Origin: Actinocrinis sp035650855
Lineage (GTDB): Bacteria > Actinomycetota > Actinomycetes > Streptomycetales > Catenulisporaceae
Length of the DNA stretch: 9,553 nt
Direction: 5' to 3'
Assembly (NCBI RefSeq): GCF_035650855.1
Contig: NZ_DASRGV010000365.1
Span: 1-9,553, forward strand
This document shows positions 1 to 5,758 of this stretch, piece after piece (the first letter of the stretch is position 1; every line of letters begins with the position of its first letter). The notes beneath the pieces are model-generated. The model was given only the letters and a program-made list of their open reading frames with translations, was not told where the DNA came from and did not search any database. The position numbers were made by a program, and so were the translations under genes.

Positions 1-1341
1 GTCGTCGACAGACACCACTCGCCGCCCGGCCGCATCGAGCAGCGAGGCAGCCACCGAGGAGCGGTAACCGGAGCGGCAGTGAACCCAGACCTCGCCCTCG
101 GGAATCTCGTCCAGGCGGGCAGGCAGTTCGTGCAGCGGAATGTGCACGGCGCCATCGAGGTGGCCTTCGCGCCACTCCAGATCGCGCCGCACGTCGAGCA
201 CTACTACGCCGCGGTGGTGACGCACCTGCTCCAGGTCGGCGAAGCGAGCCGTCTGGAAAGACCGCAACTCTCGTCCATTGGAGAGGTCCTGGATCCGTCC
301 TGCGGCGGTCGCGGCTGGTCGCTCCACGCCGATGCGCACGAGTTCACGCTGTGCTTCGGCGATCTGTTGCGGGCTCTCGCCGAGCAGGCTCAGCGGCGTT
401 TCCCACGGGATCAGCCAGCCCAGATAGGTGGCGAAGCTGCCGTCGAGCCCGAAGTTGAGCGTGCCGGCCAGGTGCCCGGTCGCGAACGCGGTGCGGTGGC
501 GCAGGTCCACAACCCACTCCCCCGCGTCGATCCGGCGGCGCAGTTCAGCCGCGTCGGCGCGGTGCGCGGCGGCGAGATCCGGCGCGCCGGGGCCGGCCAG
601 GTTCGCCGGGGCCATGTGCGCGTAGTACGCCGGGTAGGCGTCGAGCGCAGAGAGCAGTTCCTCGACATAAGTATGCTGATCTTTGGTCAGCACCGGGTTG
701 GACCGCTTCTCCAGCCCGATGGTCGACGCCTGCGCCTGCGCTTGTGTCGCCGAGCAGAAGCTGCCGAACCCGTGCGTCGGATACACCGCGGCCTCGTCCG
801 GCAGCGCGTGCGCCAGCCGATGCGCTGAGGCGTATTGTGCGCGCACCAGGGCACCGGTGTGCGCCGGACCGAGCAGGTCCGGTCGGCCGGTCGAGCCGTA
901 CAGAAGTGAGCCGCCGGTGAAGGCGACGGGCGCCTGGCCCGGAGCGTTCGCAATGTACGACAGGTGCGTGAAGGTGTGCCCCGGCGTGGCCATGACCCGC
1001 ACTCGCATCCGGTGGCCTACGTCAAGCACGTCACCGTCTTCGACAGGTTCGCGCTCGAAGGTCACCGGGTCGGCGGCGTTGACGTGATAGGCCGCGCCGG
1101 TCGCCCGCGCCAGCGCGAGGCCACCGGTGACGTAGTCGTTGTGGATGTGCGTCTCGAACACACGCAGCAGACGCACACCGGCCTGTTCGAGCAACAACAG
1201 CACCCGGTCGATGTCCCGCTGCGGATCCACAACGAACGCCACCTCGCCGTCGTGCACCAGGTAACTGCGATCCCCCAGCGGCGGGGTGTCCAGCGCGACG
1301 ATCTGCATCCGACCATGCACTTCTACATCTCGCGCGCTCAT
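1..1341 (-). CDS. MBL-fold hydrolase with two rhodanese domains (persulfide dioxygenase/sulfurtransferase-like), 3' end missing
   Basis: Likely acts in cytosolic sulfide/persulfide oxidation, like the CstB and ETHE1-type fusions. 447 residues are visible and the frame is still open at the left edge; family length suggests only a few residues are missing. Domain order: metallo-beta-lactamase fold at about 12-255, first rhodanese at about 265-335, second at about 370-447. The metal motif reads THIHNDY (His65, His67, Asp69, with Tyr70 where ETHE1 has His). His122 lies in TPGHTFTH. The usual TGD is FTGGS, so the Asp ligand of ETHE1-type iron sites appears to be Gly. The first rhodanese domain has no cysteine in its loop and is probably inactive. 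The second has Cys422 in HCRSGYRSS and looks active. The ATG overlaps the stop of the upstream rhodanese gene (ATGA), indicating translational coupling. The fold and fusion are clear; the substrate is inferred. Confidence 0.85.
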   Translation of the reverse strand, partial: MSARDVEVHGRMQIVALDTPPLGDRSYLVHDGEVAFVVDPQRDIDRVLLLLEQAGVRLLRVFETHIHNDYVTGGLALARATGAAYHVNAADPVTFEREPVEDGDVLDVGHRMRVRVMATPGHTFTHLSYIANAPGQAPVAFTGGSLLYGSTGRPDLLGPAHTGALVRAQYASAHRLAHALPDEAAVYPTHGFGSFCSATQAQAQASTIGLEKRSNPVLTKDQHTYVEELLSALDAYPAYYAHMAPANLAGPGAPDLAAAHRADAAELRRRIDAGEWVVDLRHRTAFATGHLAGTLNFGLDGSFATYLGWLIPWETPLSLLGESPQQIAEAQRELVRIGVERPAATAAGRIQDLSNGRELRSFQTARFADLEQVRHHRGVVVLDVRRDLEWREGHLDGAVHIPLHELPARLDEIPEGEVWVHCRSGYRSSVAASLLDAAGRRVVSVDD

Positions 1342-1664
1342 GCTGCGTGCTCCCTCGGTCCGCGCACCAGCGGCCCGCCGGACCTTGCCCAGCCCGAGGT
1401 GCCGCCGCGCACCGAGTATGCGTCCAAACCGGCCGCTATCAGCCACGACACCGCCGTGTAGCTGCGGTTGCCGCTCGCACAGATCACGTAGATGCGCCGG
1501 TCACGCGGCAGCTCACCGATCCGCGCGGGCACGTTGGACATGGGGATCAGCCGCGCCCCGGGCACGTGCCCGTCCTCGTACTCGAAACGCTCGCGCACAT
1601 CCAGCACGAACGCCCCGCCTCGGTGCGCCGCCGCCAGCTCGCGCACGTCCACTTCCCGGATCAT
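1338..1664 (-). CDS. Single-domain rhodanese (sulfurtransferase)
   Basis: Small cytosolic sulfur carrier/transferase of about 108 residues. The sequence has the rhodanese pattern: FVLDVRERFEYEDGHVPGA near residue 20-37, then the active-site loop ICASGNRS with Cys62, and a C-terminal GGTSGW near residue 90. I chose the start at 1664 because GGAGG (1669-1673) lies four bases upstream of it. An in-frame ATG at 1679 would abut the palindrome at 1680-1695 and put this ribosome-binding site inside the gene. It is followed by the MBL/double-rhodanese gene with a four-base ATGA overlap, so the two form an operon. The partner probably generates or uses persulfide sulfur handed between the two proteins; that link is inferred from context. 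The palindrome immediately upstream suggests control by a persulfide- or copper-responsive CsoR-family repressor that is not encoded in the window. Confidence 0.85.
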   Translation of the reverse strand: MIREVDVRELAAAHRGGAFVLDVRERFEYEDGHVPGARLIPMSNVPARIGELPRDRRIYVICASGNRSYTAVSWLIAAGLDAYSVRGGTSGWARSGGPLVRGPREHAA

Positions 1665-1679
1665 TCCGCCTCCGTCCAT

Positions 1680-1695
1680 ATACCCCCGGGGGTAT
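1680..1695. promoter_or_regulatory. Perfect 16-bp palindrome, likely CsoR/CstR-family operator
   Basis: ATACCCCCGGGGGTAT is its own reverse complement. It lies between the rhodanese operon (minus) and the flavodoxin gene (plus), 15 bases before the rhodanese start. CsoR-family repressors (copper CsoR, persulfide CstR) bind G/C-tract palindromes flanked by AT of this kind, and CstR homologues control rhodanese and persulfide dioxygenase genes. Assignment to CstR rather than CsoR rests on the downstream genes. Confidence 0.6.
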
Positions 1696-1777
1696 GCTTT
1701 CCTCGACGATAACCCAGACCGAGCCCGCTGTCATATGAGGTGGTGGGAGGACATCAGGCCGAAGGAAGGGGGCAGTC

Positions 1778-1793
1778 GAGGCGTTCGGCCCTG
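1778..1793 (+). promoter_or_regulatory. Possible DosR/DevR-like half-conserved box before the flavodoxin gene
   Basis: GAGGCGTTCGGCCCTG has the right half TTCGGCCCT seen in many DosR (DevR) boxes (pattern GGGACTTTCGGCCCT), but its left half is poor. It ends 56 nt before the flavodoxin start. A similar TCGGCCCT-containing site lies upstream of the phosphoribosyltransferase-like gene. Both gene types occur in DosR regulons. This is a weak call made by eye. Confidence 0.22.
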
Positions 1794-1848
1794 GGCCACG
1801 ACAGGCCGGACGCTTAGCCTCTGGCATAGGCGAGTCGGGAGGCGCACG

Positions 1849-2382
1849 ATGTCAGTGCTCGTAACTTATGCGACTGCGTTCGGCTCTACGCGGGAGATCG
1901 CCGAACGGGTCGGCGAGGTGATCGGCAAGTGGGTACCCAGTGCGGTCGTGCGGCCTGTGGACGAGATGGACACCGTCGCTGGCTATGACGCGATCGTCGT
2001 CGGTAGCGCGGTCCACAATCAGGTATGGCTGCCCGAGGCGCGAGAGTTCGTGCGACGAAACGCCGCGGACCTGTCGGACAGACCGGTGTGGACGTTCAGC
2101 GTCGGAATGCCCGGCGCGTTGCCGAGGCTGCTGCGGCGTATGGCGATGAGCGAGGAGGCCATCCTGCGCGCGCAGTTCAAAGGCGTCGTCGGGCCGGTCG
2201 GGCACCACCTGTTCTCAGGCGTCGTCACGCCCGAGTGTCTTCCACGGATCGGCCGAGTCATCTTCCGTCTGATCGGCGGACGCTACGGCGACCACCGCGA
2301 CTGGCATGAGATTGAAGCTTGGGCCGACGGTATCGGCCAATCCGTCGCCGCCACGCCGCCTCCGGCCGAAAAGCGGCTGTAG
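1849..2382 (+). CDS. Flavodoxin-domain protein (HemG-like)
   Basis: Predicted 177-residue soluble FMN protein of the flavodoxin_5/HemG-like group. The N-terminus MSVLVTYATAFGSTREIAE is the flavodoxin phosphate-binding loop. YDAIVVGSAVHNQVWLPEA at about 46-64 is the second flavin-contact region. The C-terminal GGRYGDHRDWHEIEAW (143-158) is typical of the actinobacterial subgroup. The start is fixed by GGGAGG at 1837-1842, six bases before the ATG. HemG oxidises protoporphyrinogen IX, but in actinobacteria such proteins are often stand-alone redox proteins in hypoxia or dormancy gene sets, and no heme genes are present here. It is monocistronic, with about 150 bp of leader upstream. The exact electron partner and substrate are unknown. 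Confidence 0.88.
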   Translation: MSVLVTYATAFGSTREIAERVGEVIGKWVPSAVVRPVDEMDTVAGYDAIVVGSAVHNQVWLPEAREFVRRNAADLSDRPVWTFSVGMPGALPRLLRRMAMSEEAILRAQFKGVVGPVGHHLFSGVVTPECLPRIGRVIFRLIGGRYGDHRDWHEIEAWADGIGQSVAATPPPAEKRL

Positions 2383-2434
2383 ACAGAACGCGAGACGTTA
2401 CCGCAGTCCATGGCTGAACGGTACGCAAGAGGCG

Positions 2435-2473
2435 CTCGCGGTTTCTCGCGAGGCCCCTGACCTGCGGGGGCTC
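2435..2473. terminator. Two overlapping imperfect hairpins after the flavodoxin gene
   Basis: CTCGCG (2435-2440) pairs perfectly with CGCGAG (2447-2452) around a six-base loop. Alternatively, 2450-2457 pairs with 2466-2473 with one G-G mismatch around an eight-base loop. There is no T-tract. Lying between the convergent flavodoxin and phosphoribosyltransferase-like genes, they could terminate transcription, but the structures are modest. The gap 2383-2563 holds no other feature I can see. Confidence 0.35.
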
Positions 2474-2563
2474 ACGGGCTGGCGCGCCCGGGCGTTCTCC
2501 ACCCGACGACGCGCCAGTCGAGATCGCTACGGACAGCATCAGGTCAGCTCAGACGTGGCTTGG

Positions 2564-3061
2564 TTATGCGTTTAATGCTTTTCTGTGGCGTGCGTGGGCC
2601 GCTTTGGGGCGTTCGTCAACGCAGTTACGGCTGATCTCGTCGCGTAGGAGCCGGCGGGCATGTCGATCGGTGATCTCGGGGTAGTCCTCGTACCATTCCC
2701 GGACAGGTCTGGGCCACGGCATCTCGCGCACGCACACCAGGGCGTCCACGCGGGGACGCAGGCGATCGAGGGCGGCGCGCGCCCCTACCGGCACGGCGAG
2801 CACCAGCCCTTTGACACCTTGACCGCGCAGCACGGACACGGCGAGAGAGGCCGCGGCGCCGAGGACGCCGGCCGGGACGCCGGGGGCGGTTAGCTCGTGC
2901 ACTGCGATGGCGTCTAGCGGCGTGTCGAGGGCGTGGGCGATCGTGACGGCTGCGGCGACGCCGCTCGGGGCAAGGGCCACGACGATGGGACGGCCGGATT
3001 GCCAGGGGCGCAGCAGCTCGACCAGCCGATCGGCAGCCTCCGCTCGATTGGAAAAGGTCAC
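2564..3061 (-). CDS. Phosphoribosyltransferase-like protein lacking the PRPP loop
   Basis: 165 residues resembling the actinobacterial phosphoribosyltransferase family found with universal stress proteins (the Rv0571c type). The N-terminal FSNRAEAADRLVELL and VVALAPSGVAAAVTIAHAL with LDAIAVHELTAPG match the start of that family. VKGLVLAVPVGARAALDRL and the C-terminal PVREWYEDYPEITDRHARRLL match its end. Between residues about 72 and 82 the usual 50 or so residues are absent, including the acidic PRPP-binding loop (normally VDDGLATGATM-like), so catalysis by the standard route is unlikely. GTG start: an in-frame TGA lies three codons upstream. The C-terminal tail after 143 is basic and His-rich. 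The reading frame is intact, so this may be a pseudoenzyme with a regulatory or binding role. Confidence 0.7.
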   Translation of the reverse strand: MTFSNRAEAADRLVELLRPWQSGRPIVVALAPSGVAAAVTIAHALDTPLDAIAVHELTAPGVPAGVLGAAASLAVSVLRGQGVKGLVLAVPVGARAALDRLRPRVDALVCVREMPWPRPVREWYEDYPEITDRHARRLLRDEISRNCVDERPKAAHARHRKALNA

Positions 3062-3861
3062 CGTGATTCACCGCCTTCGAGCGCGACACTACGAGCGAGC
3101 TAGTAAATCGCGATTCTGATAGACGTTTCGCGACAGATAAGAGATATATCAAATCATTGCTTCACGCGTGATGCCACAATAGGGCCGATGGTCACCTCAT
3201 CGGTCCTACGTTCGTGGACGGCTTTCGCTGAAACCGCCACTTCCACCGATATGGCGCTCGACATAGTCGTTTGCAGCGTCACCGCGCGATTCACGCGCGT
3301 ACGGCGAAGCGCGTGGCGGGCGTGATGGTGCGCGAATCGACGGCTGGCCTCGCCGTTCGACGGCACGCGGGTCGCGAAGGACCGCAGAGCGGTACGGCGG
3401 CGCGCGCGGCGTGAGAAAGATCGACCTTCGTGATGCCGGGAAGGCTCATGCGGGTATCGATCTGGATGCTCTGAAGCGGGGCGCGTTGGTCCGTCGCGCT
3501 CGGCAGCGGGCGTGGAATCCTGAGTTTGTGTGCGCGGGAAGATGCGATCTTCGAGCCAGAACATCGCGAGGATCAGGCCGAAGATCGGAATTGGCGCGGC
3601 AACCGCTAGCACCGCGGGAAACACTCGACTGCCTCGGTCGAAGTGCCGAACGGTCCGCTCGACCGGAATCGTGTGCGCAAATCCACTGGCATGGCAGGCC
3701 ACGACGACCCGAGGTTCCGGCACGCGATCGGATAGACCCGCTGCCTGTCGGTGATGTACGTGCGGCCCGACACGGCCGCCGATTCGAGGGGCTGGGCAGC
3801 GCGCCGAAGACCCACATGATGGTCGTATATGCCGAACATGCCCAAGTCCCCCATCCCCATG
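3062..3861. other. About 800 bp with no confident gene; fragmentary coding signal on the minus strand
   Basis: All open frames here overlap one another and have mixed codon use, unlike the strongly GC3-biased genes around them. The best fragments are on the minus strand. One is a frame beginning with GTG at 3865, overlapping the stop of the remnant upstream (GTGA), whose first 24 residues (MTWGWGTWACSAYTTIMWVF...) look membrane-associated. Another is the frame 3154-3723, which contains one convincing hydrophobic helix at 3556-3624 (VFPAVLAVAAPIPIFGLILA...) followed by LEDRIFPR. They may be pieces of a decayed small membrane-protein gene. I recognise no family. Confidence 0.25.
3180..3208. repeat. 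Inverted repeat, 10-bp stem with one wobble pair; possible DosR-like site
   Basis: TAGGGCCGAT (3180-3189) and ATCGGTCCTA (3199-3208) pair around a nine-base loop with one G-T position. Read on the minus strand, its 3180-3195 part is GTGACCATCGGCCCTA, which resembles a DosR box (GGGACnnnCGGCCCT) with small deviations. It lies about 120 nt upstream of the phosphoribosyltransferase-like gene. It could be an operator or an RNA hairpin. The AT-rich stretch 3103-3165 next to it may hold the promoter of that gene. Confidence 0.3.
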
Positions 3862-4184
3862 TCACCGTGTGCTTGCGCCGACTGACTTCCGCCCCTTGCC
3901 GAAACTGGCACGGTCCGCGGTGCTGAAGTAGTAGCGAAAGTCCCGTAGCGGCAGTTCGACAGGCGCGAGTCCGACTGATCGACTGCGATCGGACAGTGAA
4001 GCCAACGTCTCCAGCAAACCATCCCGCTGCGGCCGACTACAGTGACCGACACGCCGTCTTCCCGCTGCGCCATCGCGTAGAGTCGGCGACGCCTGAGCAG
4101 CGATCCGCCTACACCACGCAGGTCCGCTGAGAGCCCCGGCGCGTCGCTTTCGTCCAGCCCGGACGGCAGGATTTCGGCCCACAA
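3862..4184 (-). pseudogene. Probable frameshifted gene of unknown function
   Basis: Two minus-strand frames complement each other. From 4184 to about 4026 one frame reads WAEILPSGLDESDAPG... to YAMAQREDGVSVTVVGRSG with good codon use, then loses coding character. From about 4025 the neighbouring frame takes over with DGLLETLASLSDRSRS, VGLAPVELPLRDFRYYF and a TGA at 3862. Inserting one base in the GGG run at 4023-4025 (GGGG instead of GGG) would join them into a 107-residue protein, ...VVGRSGDGLLETLA.... The only starts are TTG at 4184 and GTG at 4182, with no good ribosome-binding site. I do not recognise the family. It could be a sequencing error, a real frameshift or chance. Confidence 0.4.
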
Positions 4185-4200
4185 CGTGTCAATGGATGAT

Positions 4201-4329
4201 CTAGTGCTCGATCAAGCTGCTCAGCGAATCCAGCATGTTCAACAGCGCCGCGGTGGTGACGCTCAGGACTAGTGGATGACCGAACGAGCGTCGCAGGGCG
4301 TTGAGCGGCGAAGAAGCGGGGAGAGAGCG
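4201..4329 (-). pseudogene. Short coding-like remnant without a start codon
   Basis: A minus-strand frame, closed by TGA just upstream and by TAG at 4201-4203, translates to 42 residues including PLNALRRSFGHPLVLSV and TTAALLNMLDSLSSLIEH. Codon use is GC3-rich and the sequence looks like an amphipathic helical C-terminus. There is no ATG or GTG before residue 32 and no ribosome-binding site. It may be the 3' end of a decayed gene or chance. Confidence 0.2.
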
Positions 4330-4351
4330 TCAGGGTGCACGATCCGCGAAT

Positions 4352-4406
4352 CTCGACACGATCTGCACAAGAGCGCGGCGTGGTCTGCACGGCGGTGCGG
4401 TGTGCT
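4352..4406 (+). promoter_or_regulatory. 11-bp-phased CTGCAC direct repeats: probable response-regulator operator upstream of the first exported protein gene
   Basis: In consecutive 11-bp blocks: CTCGACACGAT (4352), CTGCACAAGAG (4363), CGCGGCGTGGT (4374), CTGCACGGCGG (4385), TGCGGTGTGCT (4396). The two CTGCAC units begin 71 and 49 nt before the ATG at 4434; a degenerate unit lies at 82. Exactly the same spacing occurs before the second exported-protein gene (7730-7784). OmpR/PhoB-type regulators bind direct repeats of this period, and one is encoded next door. No clear -10 is visible. Confidence 0.6.
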
Positions 4407-4433
4407 TGAGGCAGAGATCGAAGGAGGTGCACG

Positions 4434-4793
4434 ATGAAGCCGATCAAGCTCAACAAGCGCATCGGGCGCAGGGCTCTGCTGCTGGCGGCGGTTCCGCTCA
4501 CCGCGGTGCTGGCCGGTGGCGTGGCTATCGCCGCGACCAGCGGGGGCAACCCCCCGACGCCTGCGGGTACCGCTACCACTCAGCAGGACCGCGACCGGGC
4601 CCGGGACGGAAGCTGCCTCAACTCACCGGCCGCGGCGCCGAGCGCGACCGTGACTCAGCCGCAGGACCGCGACCAGATCCGCGAGCGGGCGCGCGATGGA
4701 AGCTGCCTGGATTCGCCGAGTGCGGTGCCGGGAACGACGATGCAGAACATGTACGAACACCGGTACCAGCACGGCGACGAGACCGACCGGTAA
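4434..4793 (+). CDS. Small exported protein with duplicated DGSCL motif
   Basis: 119 residues, unknown family. The N-terminus has a basic stretch (KPIKLNKRIGRR) and a hydrophobic core (ALLLAAVPLTAVLAGGVAIAA) ending in AIAA, so it is a probable Sec signal peptide cleaved near residue 34. The mature part is hydrophilic and Pro/Thr-rich, with an internal duplication: QQDRDRARDGSCLNSP (50-65) and QDRDQIRERARDGSCLDSP (77-95), each with one cysteine (Cys61, Cys91) that could form a disulfide. The tail has Met and His residues (MQNMYEHRYQHGDE). A strong AAGGAGG at 4421-4427 sits six bases from the ATG. The gene converges on the response regulator and shares its operator layout and signal-peptide pattern with the exported protein at 7427-7702. 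A metal-binding or envelope role is a guess. Confidence 0.8.
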   Translation: MKPIKLNKRIGRRALLLAAVPLTAVLAGGVAIAATSGGNPPTPAGTATTQQDRDRARDGSCLNSPAAAPSATVTQPQDRDQIRERARDGSCLDSPSAVPGTTMQNMYEHRYQHGDETDR

Positions 4794-4816
4794 CCCGGCC
4801 GGCGTTCGACCCGAGG

Positions 4817-4854
4817 GCGCTGTGGCCCGGCCCTGCGGGACCGGGCCACAGCGC
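4817..4854. terminator. Strong bidirectional terminator hairpin
   Basis: 4817-4830 (GCGCTGTGGCCCGG) and 4841-4854 are perfect reverse complements: a 14-bp GC-rich stem with a 10-base loop that can itself form CCC/GGG pairs. It lies between the convergent exported-protein gene (ends 4793) and response regulator (ends 4915). There is no U-tract, as is common for actinobacterial terminators. Confidence 0.8.
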
Positions 4855-4914
4855 GTCGCACCACGACCGCGGGCAGCGCAGCCGTGTCGCGACTTTCCCT
4901 GCGGCGGAATGCTC

Positions 4915-5637
4915 TCAGCCTGCCGGTTCGACCGCGTGGGTTGTGGTGTCCCGAGAGGCGGAGAAACGGTAGCCGACGCCGATCACGGTCTCGATCAGGC
5001 GGGGCGCGGGCGACGGCGCTTCGATCTTCTGGCGCAGGTTACGGATGTGCGAATCGACGGTGCGCTCGTAGCCCTCGAAGTCGTAGCCGCGCACCCGGTT
5101 GATCAGTTCGTAGCGGCTGAAGACCCGGCGCGGCGCGCTGGCGAGTGTCGTCAGCAGTCTCCATTCGGTGGCGGTCAGCTCGACCGGCAAGCCATGGGCG
5201 GTGGCCAGGTGACGGGTCTCGTCAATCGTCAGCGCTCCCCCGCCGTACGAGACCGGCTGGTCCGGCTCGGCGTCGGCGCCGCGGCGCAGGATGGCGCGCA
5301 CGCGCAACACCACCTCGCGCGGGCTGAACGGCTTGGTGACGTAGTCGTCCGCGCCCAGTTCCAGGCCACGTATCCGGTCGGCGGTCTCGGTTCTCGCGGT
5401 GAGCATCATGATCGCGGTGGCGCTGTGGCTTCGCACCTCGCGGGCTACCTCTTCACCGCGGATGTCGGGAAGGCCGAGATCGAGTACGACCAAGTCCGGC
5501 CGTGCTTCGCGCGCGAGGCGAATCGCCTCGGCGCCGGAGCCGGTAGTCAGCACGCTGTAGCCCTCGTTTTCAAGGTAGGAGCGCAGCAGGTCGCGGATCT
5601 TGCGCTCGTCTTCGACGATCAGCACGCTGGCAAGCAC
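4915..5637 (-). CDS. OmpR/PhoB-family response regulator
   Basis: 240-residue cytosolic transcription regulator. The receiver domain (about 4-118) has acidic pair Glu9/Asp10 in LIVEDE, phosphoacceptor Asp53 in VVLDLGLPD, Thr80 in MMLTAR and Lys102 in YVTKPFSPRE. The C-terminal winged helix (about 140-235) has LTATEWRLLTTLAS, the recognition helix region YERTVDSHIRNLRQKIE and the terminal wing VIGVGYRFS. The GTG at 5637 is chosen because AGGAG (5643-5647) lies five bases upstream; a longer frame upstream lacks such a site and would add low-complexity sequence. It is divergent from its partner kinase, with 121 bp between. I infer that it binds the 11-bp-phased repeats before the two exported-protein genes; no comparable repeat array is evident in its own upstream gap, so autoregulation is not obvious. 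Confidence 0.93.
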   Translation of the reverse strand: MLASVLIVEDERKIRDLLRSYLENEGYSVLTTGSGAEAIRLAREARPDLVVLDLGLPDIRGEEVAREVRSHSATAIMMLTARTETADRIRGLELGADDYVTKPFSPREVVLRVRAILRRGADAEPDQPVSYGGGALTIDETRHLATAHGLPVELTATEWRLLTTLASAPRRVFSRYELINRVRGYDFEGYERTVDSHIRNLRQKIEAPSPAPRLIETVIGVGYRFSASRDTTTHAVEPAG

Positions 5638-5682
5638 GGACTCTCCTTTCCGCTGCAATCGGATCACGTCCCGCTCGCCCCC

Positions 5683-5726
5683 GGTAGGGCCGGTCGGACG
5701 ATATGGCCGGGTCGCGCGGCCCTGCC
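5683..5726. repeat. Imperfect inverted repeat in the regulator/kinase divergent gap
   Basis: GGTAGGGCCG (5683-5692) and CGGCCCTGCC (5717-5726) match as an inverted repeat at nine of ten positions, around GTCGGACGATATGGCCGG-like sequence. The gap 5638-5758 must hold both promoters. I see no confident -10/-35 pair, and only a single CTGCA (5653-5657), not a phased array. Confidence 0.3.
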
Positions 5727-5758
5727 GTTGGTAGCCTCGTGCGGGTTGAGATGACGAC

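Noticed and set aside
79..828. Plus-strand 249-codon open frame
   Set aside because: It lies wholly antisense to the MBL/rhodanese gene, which has clear motifs; its translation is Arg/Gly-rich without any recognisable domain.
1492..1848. Plus-strand N-terminal extension of the flavodoxin frame
   Set aside because: The first 119 residues are low-complexity antisense of the rhodanese gene and palindrome; the flavodoxin motif starts at 1849 with its own GGGAGG.
4109..4579. Minus-strand 156-codon open frame
   Set aside because: It runs antisense through the exported-protein gene, its ribosome-binding site and the phased repeats; no domain seen.
4696..5754. Plus-strand 352-codon open frame across the response regulator
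   Set aside because: Antisense to a gene with complete receiver and winged-helix motifs; a typical long shadow frame in high-GC DNA.
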